Below are positions 38,443 to 49,422 of a stretch of 64,000 nt of DNA, piece by piece. The notes beneath the pieces are model-generated. The model made no database searches, was not told where the DNA came from, and saw only the letters and a program-made list of their open reading frames with translations. The translations under genes and the position numbers were made by a program. Position 1 is the first letter of the stretch, and every line of letters starts with the position of its first letter. The stretch covers positions 651,028 through 715,027 of the forward strand of contig NW_017803987.1 in the NCBI RefSeq assembly GCF_001625305.1, in the 5' to 3' direction. This DNA comes from Branchiostoma belcheri. Its lineage: Eukaryota; Chordata; Leptocardii; Amphioxiformes; Branchiostomatidae.

Positions 38443-39198
38443 GTAAGACGGATTGTTGTTTTGATATCAATGGTTGTATGTTTTGATAGAAAAGTGAAGC
38501 GGATCTGTTTACTCGAAAAAAATTATGTTGATGCTTTTAGGGTGTCCCGTTATAACTTGTAAAGCCAGTTTTCTGTCTGTGGCTGTTGAAAAATGTTTAG
38601 GGGAGGAAGTTTTAGAAAACATTAGTTTGAAAGATTGCTATTTTAGGCACGAAAACTGAGGGAGAACAGTATAGGAATGCATATTTAACGCTAACACAAA
38701 TAACAAGGGTCATGAGGGGTTTACAGAAGTTCTTCTATTTGATTTTTAGGCTATTCTTTCAAAGACTAGTGTATCTAAGCGATAACACCCATATACACAT
38801 AGTTCATAGGCGTAAGAAAATTTATACTGGTATAAAGGGCGGCGCAGTTGATATGTAAATATTGAATACTTTAGAAGGTATTCTCAAAGCCCCTTCGTCC
38901 GCCCCTTGGCCGGAAACTTCCCGCCATTTTGTCATCTGGTATTTATTATGGAGTGTCTGGAATTTTGCGGGGCTGTTCAGTAATAGTAGCAAATGCCCCC
39001 AATGTAAATCTAGATTTGTGCAGTATGGCAAGTTTGGGGAGGGTTCACTATTTGTCAATATGCTTACTAGTAATGCCAGCAGATACATAAAATCTATCAA
39101 AAAGGTTCTGTTCAAGTTCAATCAAAGTGTAACGTTATGTGTCATTACAAAGTCAGCACAGGCAGACTAAGCTGGTAACAGCTGACCCATTCAAAAGT

Positions 39199-39623
39199 AA
39201 GGCCACACCATCTTAATTTTATGAATGGCATTCTCTGAAGACCCCCAAACTAGTGGGCACAAAAAAATACAGCCAAAAATAAAATGCTACTAAACCTCAG
39301 CAATACAAATTTAAAGCTGGTATTGTGACTTTGCGGCAGTATAGTATACATAGTGACATATACGAAGCTGGCACATGCTCGCTTTTTGCGAAGTTTATAA
39401 AACCGCAAGACGAACTGAATTCTTGAGTCGTGGAGCTTTGGTAGCATCAGTGCCATCTTCCAGAGTTACCACCTCCGTATTGTCTCTAACTAAAATGGAC
39501 TACCAAGGCCTAGAGCCTTGGAGGACGTGACTTTTTTTTTTTTTTTTTGAGAACTGGCGAAAATCAATGCGCGCAGATGTCATCCATAAAATCAAGGAGT
39601 ATAGAATAAAGTTGGTGTGGCCT
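39199..39623. mobile_element. TIR MITE, AAGGCCACACC family, copy 5
   Basis: AAGGCCACACCATCTTAATT at the left and AAGTTGGTGTGGCCT at the right; both TIRs are recognisable. In the intron of zinc-finger gene 2, orthologous by duplication to copy 4. Confidence 0.88.
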
Positions 39624-39887
39624 AAAACGAAATGAACAAGCAAATTAGAATTTGACCTTCAGAGTCAGACAGGAACTTTAAGAGAGAACAACAGCCAATA
39701 CATACTGTTGGGAACTGTAGACTGAAAAAGAAAGTAAATGATTCATCCTATGATCCAGAGAATTTCCATTTTTAAGAAGTGGCCTCAACAAACAAGTAAC
39801 GTAACTATGAATCTGACGTGTGTTGCTTTTTTTTTTATAAAATGATTGTTCATCTTGTCTCTACAGAAGTTGACCAGATACACGAAG

Positions 39888-41327
39888 ATGGCAACAATAA
39901 ACAACATGCAGAATTTGGATGGTGTCAGCAGCAAGGCAAAGAAGGATTCTTCTGTGGCATCTACCAGAGGACACAAACCCTACAGGTGTGAGGAGTGTAG
40001 CAGGCAGTTCAGTAAACTGGGTAGTCTGAAGAAACACATGCGGACTCACACAGGTGAGAAACCCTACAGGTGTGAGGAGTACAACAAGCAGTTCAGTGAG
40101 TTGGGTAATCTGAAGAAACACATGCGGACTCACACGGGTGAGAAACCCTACAGGTGTGAGGAGTGTAGCAAGCAGTTCAATACTTCTGAACATCTGAAGA
40201 CTCACTTGCGGACTCATACAGGAGAGAAACCATATAGGTGTGAGGAGTGCAGTAGGCAGTTCAGTCAGTTGGGTAGCCTGAAGATACACATGCGGACTCA
40301 CACAGGGGAGAAACCCTACAGGTGTGAGGAGTGTAGCAAGCAGTTCAGTACTTCTGAACATCTGAAGAAACACATGCGGACTCACACGGGTGAGAAACCC
40401 TACAGGTGTGAGGAGTGTAGCAGGCAGTTCAGTACTTCGGGACATCTGAAGACTCACTTGCGGACTCATACAGGGGAGAAACCATATAGGTGTGAGGAGT
40501 GCAGCAGGCAGTTCAGTCAACTGGGTGATCTTAAGAGTCACATGCGGACTCACACAGGTGAAAAACCCTACAAATGTGACGAGTGCAGTAGGCAGTTTAG
40601 TCAGCTGGGTAATCTGAAGACTCACATGCGGACTCACACAAGTGAGAAACCGTACAGATGTGAGGAGTGCAACAAGCAGTTCAGTGAGTTGGGTAATCTG
40701 AAGAAACACATGCGGACTCACACGGGTGAGAAACCCTACAGGTGTGAGGAGTGCAGCAGGCAGTTCAGTACTTCTGAACATCTGAAGACTCACATGCGGA
40801 CTCATACAGGCGAGAAACCGTATAGGTGTGAGGAGTGCAGTAGGCAGTTCAGTCATCTGGGTAATCTGAAGACTCATATGCGAACTCACACAGGTGAGAA
40901 GCCCTACAGATGTGAGGAGTGTAGCAAGCAGTTCACTGAGCTGGGTAATCTGAAGAAACACATACGGACTCACACGGGTGAGAAACCCTACAGGTGTGAG
41001 GAGTGTAGCAGGCAGTTCAGTGAGCTGGGTACCCTGAAAATCCACATGCGGACTCACACAGAAGAGAAGCCCTACAGATGTGAGGAGTGTAGCAGGCAGT
41101 TCAGTCATCTGGGTAATCTGAAGAAACACATGCGGACTCACACAGGGGAGAAGCCCTATGGGTGTGAGGAGTGCAGCAAGAAGTTTAGTCAGCTGGGACA
41201 TCTGAAGACTCACATGCGGACTCACACGGGTGAGAAACCCTACAGGTGTGAGGAGTGCAGCAGGCAATTCAGTCAGCCAGGTAGCCTGACAAAACACATG
41301 CAGACTCACACAACCCTACAGGTGTGA
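39888..41327 (+). CDS. C2H2 zinc-finger protein 2 (16 fingers)
   Basis: 479 aa in one exon after acceptor TCTCTACAG (39866). N-terminus [20 protein letters not shown] is a diverged version of that in gene 1. Sixteen 28-residue fingers follow; finger 2 has CEEY instead of CEEC, so it has lost one zinc ligand. Fingers of the type [13 protein letters not shown] recur and are not in gene 1, which shows finger shuffling or gene conversion. It ends THTTLQV-stop with the same 8-bp linker deletion and the same out-of-frame finger remnant as gene 1. Nuclear DNA-binding function is inferred from the family. Confidence 0.95.
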   Translation: MATINNMQNLDGVSSKAKKDSSVASTRGHKPYRCEECSRQFSKLGSLKKHMRTHTGEKPYRCEEYNKQFSELGNLKKHMRTHTGEKPYRCEECSKQFNTSEHLKTHLRTHTGEKPYRCEECSRQFSQLGSLKIHMRTHTGEKPYRCEECSKQFSTSEHLKKHMRTHTGEKPYRCEECSRQFSTSGHLKTHLRTHTGEKPYRCEECSRQFSQLGDLKSHMRTHTGEKPYKCDECSRQFSQLGNLKTHMRTHTSEKPYRCEECNKQFSELGNLKKHMRTHTGEKPYRCEECSRQFSTSEHLKTHMRTHTGEKPYRCEECSRQFSHLGNLKTHMRTHTGEKPYRCEECSKQFTELGNLKKHIRTHTGEKPYRCEECSRQFSELGTLKIHMRTHTEEKPYRCEECSRQFSHLGNLKKHMRTHTGEKPYGCEECSKKFSQLGHLKTHMRTHTGEKPYRCEECSRQFSQPGSLTKHMQTHTTLQV

Positions 41328-41429
41328 GGAGTGTAGCAGGCAGTTCTAGTTCAGTCATCTGAGCCACCTAAGGAGTCATATAGATTCACACAAGGGATAA
41401 ACCTTAGAAGAAAGTTTTACGATCATAGA

Positions 41430-41735
41430 ACGTTGAACTTTATTCCAACACACAATTGTACAGGGATCAAATTTTCAGCGACCACTGTCGCCTTCAGCAG
41501 GATAATTAATGACCAATCACTTCACAACGTGATCTCACGAGAATTTACAAACATGTGACCTCACCTTATTCACACAAGACTTTACTGATACGTGATGTGA
41601 GCAATTGATCAAAAGTGCCAGGGAGTTTATTATATCATCCACCATCTCTATTAAGAGAAGGCTGAAGTGCTCTGATATATATGGCCTCCTTAATACCTCT
41701 TATAAAGTAGTCCTGTTCAGTGTCCAGTATTCTGA
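41430..41735 (-). mobile_element. Penelope-like remnant with decayed hammerhead core
   Basis: On the minus strand 41500-41471 reads CTGCTGA, then GGCGAC/GTCGC stem II with a short loop, then GAAAA. This is a hammerhead layout with CTGATGA changed to CTGCTGA and the GAAAC edge lost. It continues TTTGATCCCTG and TTGGAATAAAGTTCAACG. In the 3' flank of zinc-finger gene 2. Confidence 0.5.
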
Positions 41736-42380
41736 CAAGTTTGAGATCATTGATGTTTAAATGTGGTGGCAATTGTCTTGCAGGTATATGTATAGTATAC
41801 ATGTAGTAGTGCTTCGGTCTACTAGAGTACTACTAGTATTTGCAAGTCGATTTCCTACAAGATTCGTAACACATTAGGTTTTGTTTCATATTCAACATTA
41901 TTCATGTTAACGTGCATGCTATTTTGTTACTTAAACTTATCTATTTAGTTACTTATTTAGCCCTTATACTTAGCCTGGAATAGTCAAATCGGTAGACTTA
42001 GAGGTGAAATTGTTGGTTTTATTGTTTTGGTACATTTGTTTTATCATAAACATTGTTTACGTTAATGTGCATGCTATTTTATTACTTAAGGATTCAATTG
42101 TGATACTATAACCTGTTACTTAACTCTACATTTGACTGGAATATTCACATAGGTAGACTATGGAGGTCAAATTATACCTCCATGGGTAGACTTAGAGATG
42201 TTATTTTTGGTTTTATTGTTCTGGACATTTGTTTGTTCAAGTCTTTCTTTTTTCTTCAATAAAGTTGTTTGTTTGATGAGCACTTGTTTTGAGCAGGGCT
42301 CCAGACTAACTTTTTGACTTGGGTAAAGTCCAGGCTCATCCACTGAAGGATAAAATCCAACAGTAAGTTTGCTTACAATT
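41736..42380. other. 3' flank of zinc-finger unit 2
   Basis: Collinear copy of 37036-37720, with the same AATAAA (42258) and GAGCAGGGCTCCAGACTAAC. No independent gene. Confidence 0.7.
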
Positions 42381-42421
42381 TATATATTTACAGCTTGCTC
42401 GAAGTGTTTTTTGAAACCTCC

Positions 42422-42738
42422 AATGGTCTGCGTATGTGGCGGTGTGTGTGCATGTGTGTGCGTGCGTGCGTGTGTGTGGTGTGTGTGTTTGTGTGTGGGA
42501 CCACTATCACTATTTTCGACTTCTGAACTCCAAATGCACTTGTTCACCTCATAAAGGCCAAAGGTCACATAGAAGCCGCAAACACAGAATACTTCCGGGT
42601 TAACCAACCGCGACTTCCTGTTTCCTGAGAGAGGCAAACGGCGTGGTCTGGCCAGTGTTTCATCCTTTGAAAGATCACGATCGTTTGAGAGAGCCGGCTG
42701 GCGTTTCGTGTGCAAGGATAGGCTTTAACTGTGTTCAG
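42422..42738 (+). promoter_or_regulatory. Orphan third copy of the zinc-finger promoter/first exon
   Basis: Same block as 34014-34248 and 38152-38442, ending GGCTTTAACTGTGTTCAG/GTAACA. After the donor the sequence jumps to DNA resembling 37700-37740, and no finger exon follows. It therefore looks like a unit truncated by deletion, or a promoter left free to drive downstream sequence. Confidence 0.7.
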
Positions 42739-42873
42739 GTAACAAGTTAATTGACAGAATATCAATGAATGTTTGACATCCAGGTATAACATTTAAAAGT
42801 ACTTCAAAACTGCATGGAATATTTCACATTAATATTAAAGTATAAAATTTCCATCATGATCATAAATGTTAAT

Positions 42874-43206
42874 CAGGGCTCGAAATTCATTTTTGGGAAT
42901 TGGTGCACCCAACCTAAAAAATTGGGTGCACAAAAATTTTTGGGGTGCACCAAATAAAATAAGTAGAATGTCAGCAAAAACTAATTATGTTTCATTTCTA
43001 AAGAAAAGTACTATGACAATGATTTTATTATTTTTCTGACACTTGAGATGTTAAGAATATGTTGTATACTTTTATACATTTAACATCTAAAATGTAAACC
43101 TACAAAAATATCTGGGTGCACTGGTGCACCCAGAGAAATAGATTGGGTGCACAGCTCCAAATTTGGGTGCACTAAGGTGCACATGCACTCAGTATTTCGA
43201 GCCCTG
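42874..43206. mobile_element. MITE with CAGGGCTCGAAAT terminal inverted repeats
   Basis: Starts CAGGGCTCGAAATTCAT and ends ATTTCGAGCCCTG, flanked on both sides by TTAAT. Inside are many GGTGCACC/TGGGTGCAC palindromes near both ends. 333 bp, no coding capacity. The termini resemble hAT-type nonautonomous elements; the 5-bp flanking repeat is short for hAT, so the superfamily is open. Confidence 0.85.
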
Positions 43207-44509
43207 TTAATGTTATTCAAATGGCCAGTTTCAGACAATCAACACCACCATGCATAAGCAAGACTAACCTTTGGTTGTTTGTCACACAGCATTCCAGATC
43301 AGTTACCGAAGGACGCACCCTACAAGAACAACAGCTACCGGTGCCAGAGGTATCCTACCCCCGAGTTCCTACCCATAAAGTGCCAACTGAAGTTCAGTTC
43401 ATTCCAGGGCATAAACTTAAAGGTAAATCTGTTATGTTGACAGTTTCAATGGTTAATTCTCCAAGCAGATGTTGGGTGGTCAAGATTGTGACCTTTTCTG
43501 ACTGTAACATCGGGGTTACTAAGATAATTAACTGTCAGAGAAGCCCAGTCTTCAGTAGAAAAATGCAAATGATCTTCCTCCCCAAAGTGTGCTTGGAGAT
43601 ATGGTTAGTTCTGAAGAGGGGAGCAGAGATGCCTTCAGGTTGATATAGTTTTTTTTGTGTGTTGTAAAACTCCTGGGACCAATTCTGAACAAGAAAATTC
43701 AGATTGACATGTTTAAAATGTTTTACTCCTATTGGAAGTTGGAACTATAGTTTGTATTTTACTCTCACAAGCTAACCAGACAATGGTACTTTATGTTACA
43801 GCTTACTAGTGTAGACATCACAGTTTTTGTACAATTACATTATTTACATGTAGATGGGAATTACTAAGAAACACAGTCCTATCGGACGTTGTATTCTATA
43901 ATGACTGTTGATATTCGAATTAGGTAGATGATTTTTCTGGTAATTTTTTTCTAATCTGGAAGATGTAGAGGCATACAAATGTCAGCAAAATGGAGTATAC
44001 AACCTATATATTAATATTCAAACAGCCAGTTTCAGACAATCAACACAACAATATTATAAAGACTGTTGTAATTTAAAACTGTTTTTTGCATTGAATGTAT
44101 AAAAGAACAGAATCTAAGCACAGCAGTAAACAACAACTTGTGACAGGTAAAATTAACATTTCCTGCCTTAAACAAACACGTCATTCGGAACTGTTCCAAA
44201 TGACTCTTAGGCCAGGCCAAATTAATTTCTTATTTTTTGTTTTACGTTTCAAATTAATCAATTTAGCAAAGGGCTGAATCAAAAACAAAATGAGTGCTGA
44301 AAGGACCATTTCAGTCTGACTAAATTTAATTCTATTTCTCCTGTGTGATCTAAGACTTTCTCTTATGTCAAGGTATGAGTCTCTATTTTCATGTTTATTT
44401 TCCAGTTGAGTAGTATTTATTAAAATTCAAACTTGAGATAATTCTAAACATATTGTTAGCATCACTTTACAGATGAGCTTTCTGTTCTGCTTAGCAGTGG
44501 CAGGACACC
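43207..44509. other. 5' flank of the LRR gene
   Basis: Two copies of a short repeat, GCCAGTTTCAGACAATCAAC, at 43224 and 44027. A possible splice acceptor (TTCTGCTTAG) at 44494 precedes the LRR start codon, so a 5' noncoding exon is likely somewhere upstream. A left-end-only piece of the AAGGCC MITE family may begin near 44212. No firm gene. Confidence 0.5.
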
Positions 44510-46986
44510 ATGGGAAGAAAGCTGCGATGTGTGCTGATTTTCCTTCTCATCATTCTGAAGGAGCAAAACATGTCAGAAGGCTGCAGATGTGAACCATCAT
44601 CTACCTGCAGATGCTCCAAACAGGGCCTCACCAGCATCCCTCAGAACCTCCCTACATCTATCACTACCTTAGAGTTAGAATGTAATCTTATCACAGCTGT
44701 AACTTGCTCAGAGCTGTTACAGTATAGGAATTTGACCAAGTTGATGTTTGGAGAAAATCGCATTGGCATTGTTGACTGTTTCCCCAATTTACGTCATCTC
44801 AGACAGTTGGACCTTTTCAAAAATAACATAACAATGATTAAGTCAGGTACATTTGCAAATCTACCTAGGCTACAGAAGTTGAATCTGCGATACAACCAGC
44901 TTACGATGATTCAGACTGGAACATTTGCAAATCTACCTGGGCTACAGAAGTTGAATCTGCGATACAACCAGCTTACGATGATTCAGACTGGAACATTTGC
45001 AAATCTACCTGGGCTACAGAATTTGGACCTGGCATACAACCAGATTACAAGGATTTATTCAGGTACATTTGAAAATCTACTTCAGCTACAAAATTTGGTA
45101 CTGTACGAAAACCAACTGACAATGATTCAGGAAGGTGCACTTATAAATATGCCCCGGCTACATGTGTTGGTTGTGTCCTGGATGCAGATAACAATGGTTC
45201 AGGCAGGTGCAATTGCAAATCTTCCTCAGCTTAATAGTCTGTTTCTCCACCGCAACCAACTGACAATGATTCGGTACGGTACATTTGCCAATCTGTCCCG
45301 GCTAGAGCAGTTTTACCTGAGCCACAACCAGATAACAATGATTCAATCTGGTGCATTTGCAAATCTATCTCAACTAAAAGGGTTGCACCTGGACCACAAC
45401 CAGATACATGTAACTAACCTCCATTCTGGTGTTTTCTCAAATCTGCCCCAACTCCAAGTTTTAACCTTTCGGTCAAACAACATGTCTGCCATTTCCCCTT
45501 CAGCTTTTGTCTTGTTGAAATCTATTCGTTACGTCCATCTTGAGAATAACCCGTGGCAGTGTGACTGTAGGATGGTTCCCTTCAGGCTAAATATTACTGA
45601 ATTCCCTCTTCTTAAAGACCAGATTATTTGTGCACAACCTGCCAAGTTCCAGGGACAGAAGCTTGTTAATATCAATCCTGAAGAAATACATGTATGTGAA
45701 GAGCCAACAATATCAACACTGACTGTTGATATCCAAACCACATTATTGACCTCAACATCTTCAGCAACTGTTGCATTTGGCAGCACAGAAAGCAGTGTTA
45801 CTTCAACAGCTATTAGCTTCACATCTGCCACAAAGCCCCTCGTTAACACATTAAAAGTTCTAATAACCATGAAGAGCCAACATTATCAACACTGGCTGTT
45901 ATCCAAACCTCAATTACTTCTGCAGTGTCAAAATCTTCAGTTAGCAGCCCAAAAAGCAATGATAGCACAACGGCACGACAGGTAGTCTCTACATCTCTCA
46001 CACAGATGTCACACAGTACATTAAGTAATGGTAATGACTGTTACAATGGCACCAACTCTCGCTACCACTGGTACTTCAAAAGCGATGCTAATTCTGCGGA
46101 AAATCCTGAAAGCCAAACAAAAACAACACTAACTTCGCCCCTTGCAGTCACTTCAGACAAACCACTAAACAGTAATTCTCATGACTGGACTTCCAGTTTG
46201 CCCCTATCTGTATTCATAGTCTCTGTCTATGGCCCAGTATCTGGTATTGTCCTGATTGGCTCTGTCATTCTCACAATGTGGTACAAGGGGACTCCCAGCA
46301 AAGTTTTTAGTAGCAACACAAATACTGCAGTTTCTGTAATGGCCAGTGGTGATGATAACCAGTACGAAGATATTGACAACCGTCTTGATCAGACAAGGCA
46401 GAGCCGGTCTCAATCTCTGAAAGTTGGAAATCTATCACATAACGAGTTGGTAGCTGCCTTAAAGCCAAATCCTATGTATGCTGGTGCGGGAACACCACAA
46501 AAGGACCCAACATCTACCAGTGATTATCATAATCAGACAGGATCGGGTCAGTCTCTAGCTACTCAGTCTCTGAAAGTTGGAAATCTATCACATAAAAAAG
46601 TGGTAGCTTCCTTGAAGCCAAGTCCTATGTATGCAGGTGTGGGAACACCACAAAAGGCACCAACATGTACCAGTGATCATAATCAGACAGGGCAGGGTCA
46701 GCCTCTAGCTACTCAGTCTCTGAAAGTTGGAAATCTATCACATAAAGAAGTTATAGCTGCCTTGAAGCCAAATCCTATGTATGCTGGTGTAGGAACACCA
46801 CAAAAGGACCCAACATGTACCAGTGATCATAATCAGACAGGGCAGGGACAGTCTCAGGCCATCCAATCTCTGAAAGTTGGAAATCTATCACATAACGAGT
46901 TGGTAGCTGCCTTGAAGCCAAATCCTATGTATGCTGGTGTGGGAACACTACAAAAGGACCTAAAAACTAAAAAGTGCCAGTCTTAG
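44510..46986 (+). CDS. Leucine-rich-repeat type I membrane protein with NPMY tail repeats (one frameshift)
   Basis: Single-exon. From ATG 44510: signal peptide (LRCVLIFLLIILKEQN), LRRNT (GCRCEPSSTCRCSKQGL), about 12 LRRs of 24 residues (consensus LxLxxNQLTMIQxGTFANLP), LRRCT (NPWQCDCRM...C...C), Thr/Ser-rich stalk. The first frame stops at 45985; the continuing frame (open from about 45847 to 46986) carries the rest of the stalk, a transmembrane helix (SVYGPVSGIVLIGSVILTMW) and a cytoplasmic tail with QYEDI and four about 50-residue repeats, each with SLKVGNLSH and NPMYAG (SPMYAG in repeat 2). The stalk text EEPT-STL is duplicated across the shift, so a one-base net change near 45850-45870 is enough. 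Either an assembly error, an allele-specific null or a young pseudogene. Poly(A) signal AATAAA at about 47458. Confidence 0.85.
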
Positions 46987-47559
46987 GTCAATTCACTACA
47001 TCCAACACCACAGCTACTGTAAAAGTCAGTGGTCATGATTGCCACTTAACTGAAATTTTGAAAAAAAAATGATGGCAGAATGAAAAGTAGTGGAAATTGA
47101 AAGACCCCAAAATTCTGGGTAAAAAGAATCATAATCTATGTATTACTAAGTATTTTGATGGTTTGAGAGGCTTGCACTGCTTTCAAAATCTGTTGTTGTG
47201 TTATTAGGATACAAGTTTGTATTTCTGATCTCCTTTAGAGACAAAAACTTTAATTCTAAGCATGTAAACTTTCATTTCTACGTTATATCAGTGGCTAGTG
47301 TATTTCTCAACAATGCTATTTGGAGACAATTTGGGAAAATATAACCGAAAGGTAAGCTATTGCTTCTTTGTAACATTTAATGTTACAAATTCAAATATAT
47401 TCCAAAAAAATTATTAACTTGAGTGCATCGCTACACTGTCCTTGTTATGTTTTAATGAATAAAAAAAAGCCTTGAGGCGAACTTTGTGTTTTCTATCACT
47501 AAGTACGTTTATGGTCTGGATTGTGCCTCAAATTAGAATTTTTGTTGACACCTGTCACC
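46987..47559. other. 3' UTR and flank of the LRR gene
   Basis: AT-rich; AATAAA at about 47458 just after TTTTAATG. Nothing else seen. Confidence 0.6.
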
Positions 47560-47745
47560 ATGGTGACTGGTGTTGGGTTACATAATGTTGCAATTTCATG
47601 GTCTGCTCTGCTCCTGTCACCATATACTAGTAGTACAATCATGTATGTGAATGTGTTTGAGTGAGAATTAACAGAGCAGACCATATGCGAAGGTTAACAT
47701 TATACATTTGCTTGGCAAATGTTACCTTTCTAGATAAAAGTTCAA
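47560..47745 (-). mobile_element. Dispersed nonautonomous repeat (TTCGGTAAACAT family), inverted partial copy
   Basis: The complement reads CTAGAAAGGTAACATTTGCC, CATATGGTCTGCTCTGTTAA, TATGGTGACAGGAGCAGAGC and CCAGTCACCATGGTGACAGG, collinear with 7703-7890. Confidence 0.78.
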
Positions 47746-47789
47746 AATTCATTGTTTAGATATCAGCCCAGCCTTTTGTGTTAATTTCA

Positions 47790-47921
47790 TGGCTCCTACT
47801 ATAGTATTTTAGGCTTTAATAGGATGCCTAGACCTGTTTTTATTTTTAACTTTTTCGCCCTGTCGCTTCATATTTTTTCAGAAAAAATCCGAGAACCAAC
47901 AAATTAAATTGGTGTGGCCTT
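47790..47921. mobile_element. TIR MITE, AAGGCCACACC family, 3' end fragment
   Basis: Only the right terminus is clear: ACAAATTAAATTGGTGTGGC then CTT. Confidence 0.45.
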
Positions 47922-49380
47922 ATTCTACCACGGAATTAAGTCCCCGCGAAAGTAAATAAATTTATAGTTAATAGAAAAATTGGGCAAGAGTGATATTTTT
48001 CATACTGTGGCCACATAACAGCTTATTATTGAAAATGTTTATTTGTGAAGATAGAAATACGAATTTAAAGGTGCCCTGTACAATGTAGTTGCATTTTCAT
48101 CCATTATTTTACAGAGATTGACATTAGTATCCTTCGTAATCAGATAATCCTAATCGGCCTTCTTCGCCACATATTATAAGTGCCTGGCACCGAAACGGGC
48201 CGCCATTGGTCGTTATAATTATATTATCAACTTCACATTAATTATGTACGGCCGTTCTGCACACCTGTGTAAAAACACATTTGGTATAGTCCATTCAAAA
48301 TGGCGCTTTCGTACGACGGGAATACTCTGGGCTGATTTTTTCACAACTTTCTGGGTACTTTTAGACGTTTTCGTCGGTAGAATGTCTTTAGTAAGTGTGC
48401 AGCAGAATATTTGGGAGTTTTCGCTGTGGATTTGTGCCGTTCTGGCGATGTTTTGAGGAGAAAATGCGGATTTCCTGACCTGGCGAATTTTGGAGAAGAC
48501 AAAAATGGCGAAACAGTTGGGAAGAGTAGCGTGGTATGGACTAATGGAGACGGCTTCGCTCATTGTTTCAGGTAAACCAGTACATTGTTTGGCTGACATT
48601 ATTCCTTAGCAACTAGTAAGAACATGTCAACATATTCCGTAAGAAATGAACTATTTCTGTATTAGGTAGCAACCGTTCCGAATTTTACATACTAAGTAAG
48701 TAGGCTTAGAAAAGCCCATCAAGTTGCCGCGTTTTCAACAACATTTTCAATGTGCACTTGTAGAGTGTTGAATGTATGTGCATGTCTTTTTAGTCAGTTG
48801 TTTAGCGTTTTGTGGTTATATTTGTCGAAAGAAATTCTGCATTTACCAAACCATTTTCTCTATCTCCACGTGGTTCAAAACACCTGTTGGAATGTGGCCG
48901 TGTAATTAGTTATTTTTCCCGCCAAAAATTTTCGTAAACAAGATGGCGTCCTTAAAGCTTCAGGGCGCCGAAATGAATACGATACAAAACGGTTGAAAAC
49001 TAGTTAATTCGAGTTGACCATTTACTGAATTACTTTTAAAAGGAAACGAGCAAGCTTTTAAATTGTAATTGATACACTGCAAATGATAATGAAGAACGAA
49101 TTTCAGAGTAATTCAGTAAATAGTAATGACCAAGCCCACATATTTCTGGCGCAAACACTACAGATGACTACGCTTGAAGGTAGCAATTCCTGTTTTCAAA
49201 ATATTTTGCGCCGAGTTTTTTCGTATTCCACATAAAGTTTCAGTTGAAGGGGGTTGATTTATTTTTTTGTTTCTATCCCCGTTTTTATGGTCATTATGTA
49301 GTTTTCGTCGAGGTATGTGTTTGTTTTAAAGTAAAGATATTTAAGGTAACGTTATGTGTGTGTGTGCATTGCTAGTTTTT
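47922..49380. other. Flank and possible first exon of the tandem-exon locus
   Basis: AT-rich with several ATGGCG-type contexts. A possible first exon ends at 48571 (TTTCAG/GTAAAC); from the ATG at 48505 it would encode MAKQLGRVAWYGLMETASLI. No acceptor with matching phase can be assigned with confidence. Confidence 0.35.
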
Positions 49381-49422
49381 AATTTGAGACAAGTGTCCAA
49401 CTTATAATGTGTGTATGGTTAG

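Noticed and set aside
39861..41309. 482-codon minus-strand open frame opposite zinc-finger gene 2
   Set aside because: Same reason: a mirror of the repetitive finger coding sequence.
43221..43643. 140-codon open frame upstream of the LRR gene
   Set aside because: Begins in a short repeat that recurs at 44027; another frame there (IPDQLPKDAPYKNNSYRC) also looks protein-like, so no frame can be preferred.
48244..48456. 70-codon open frame at the head of the tandem-exon locus
   Set aside because: Trp/Phe-rich without motif; could be part of a 5' exon but there is no donor in frame to support it.
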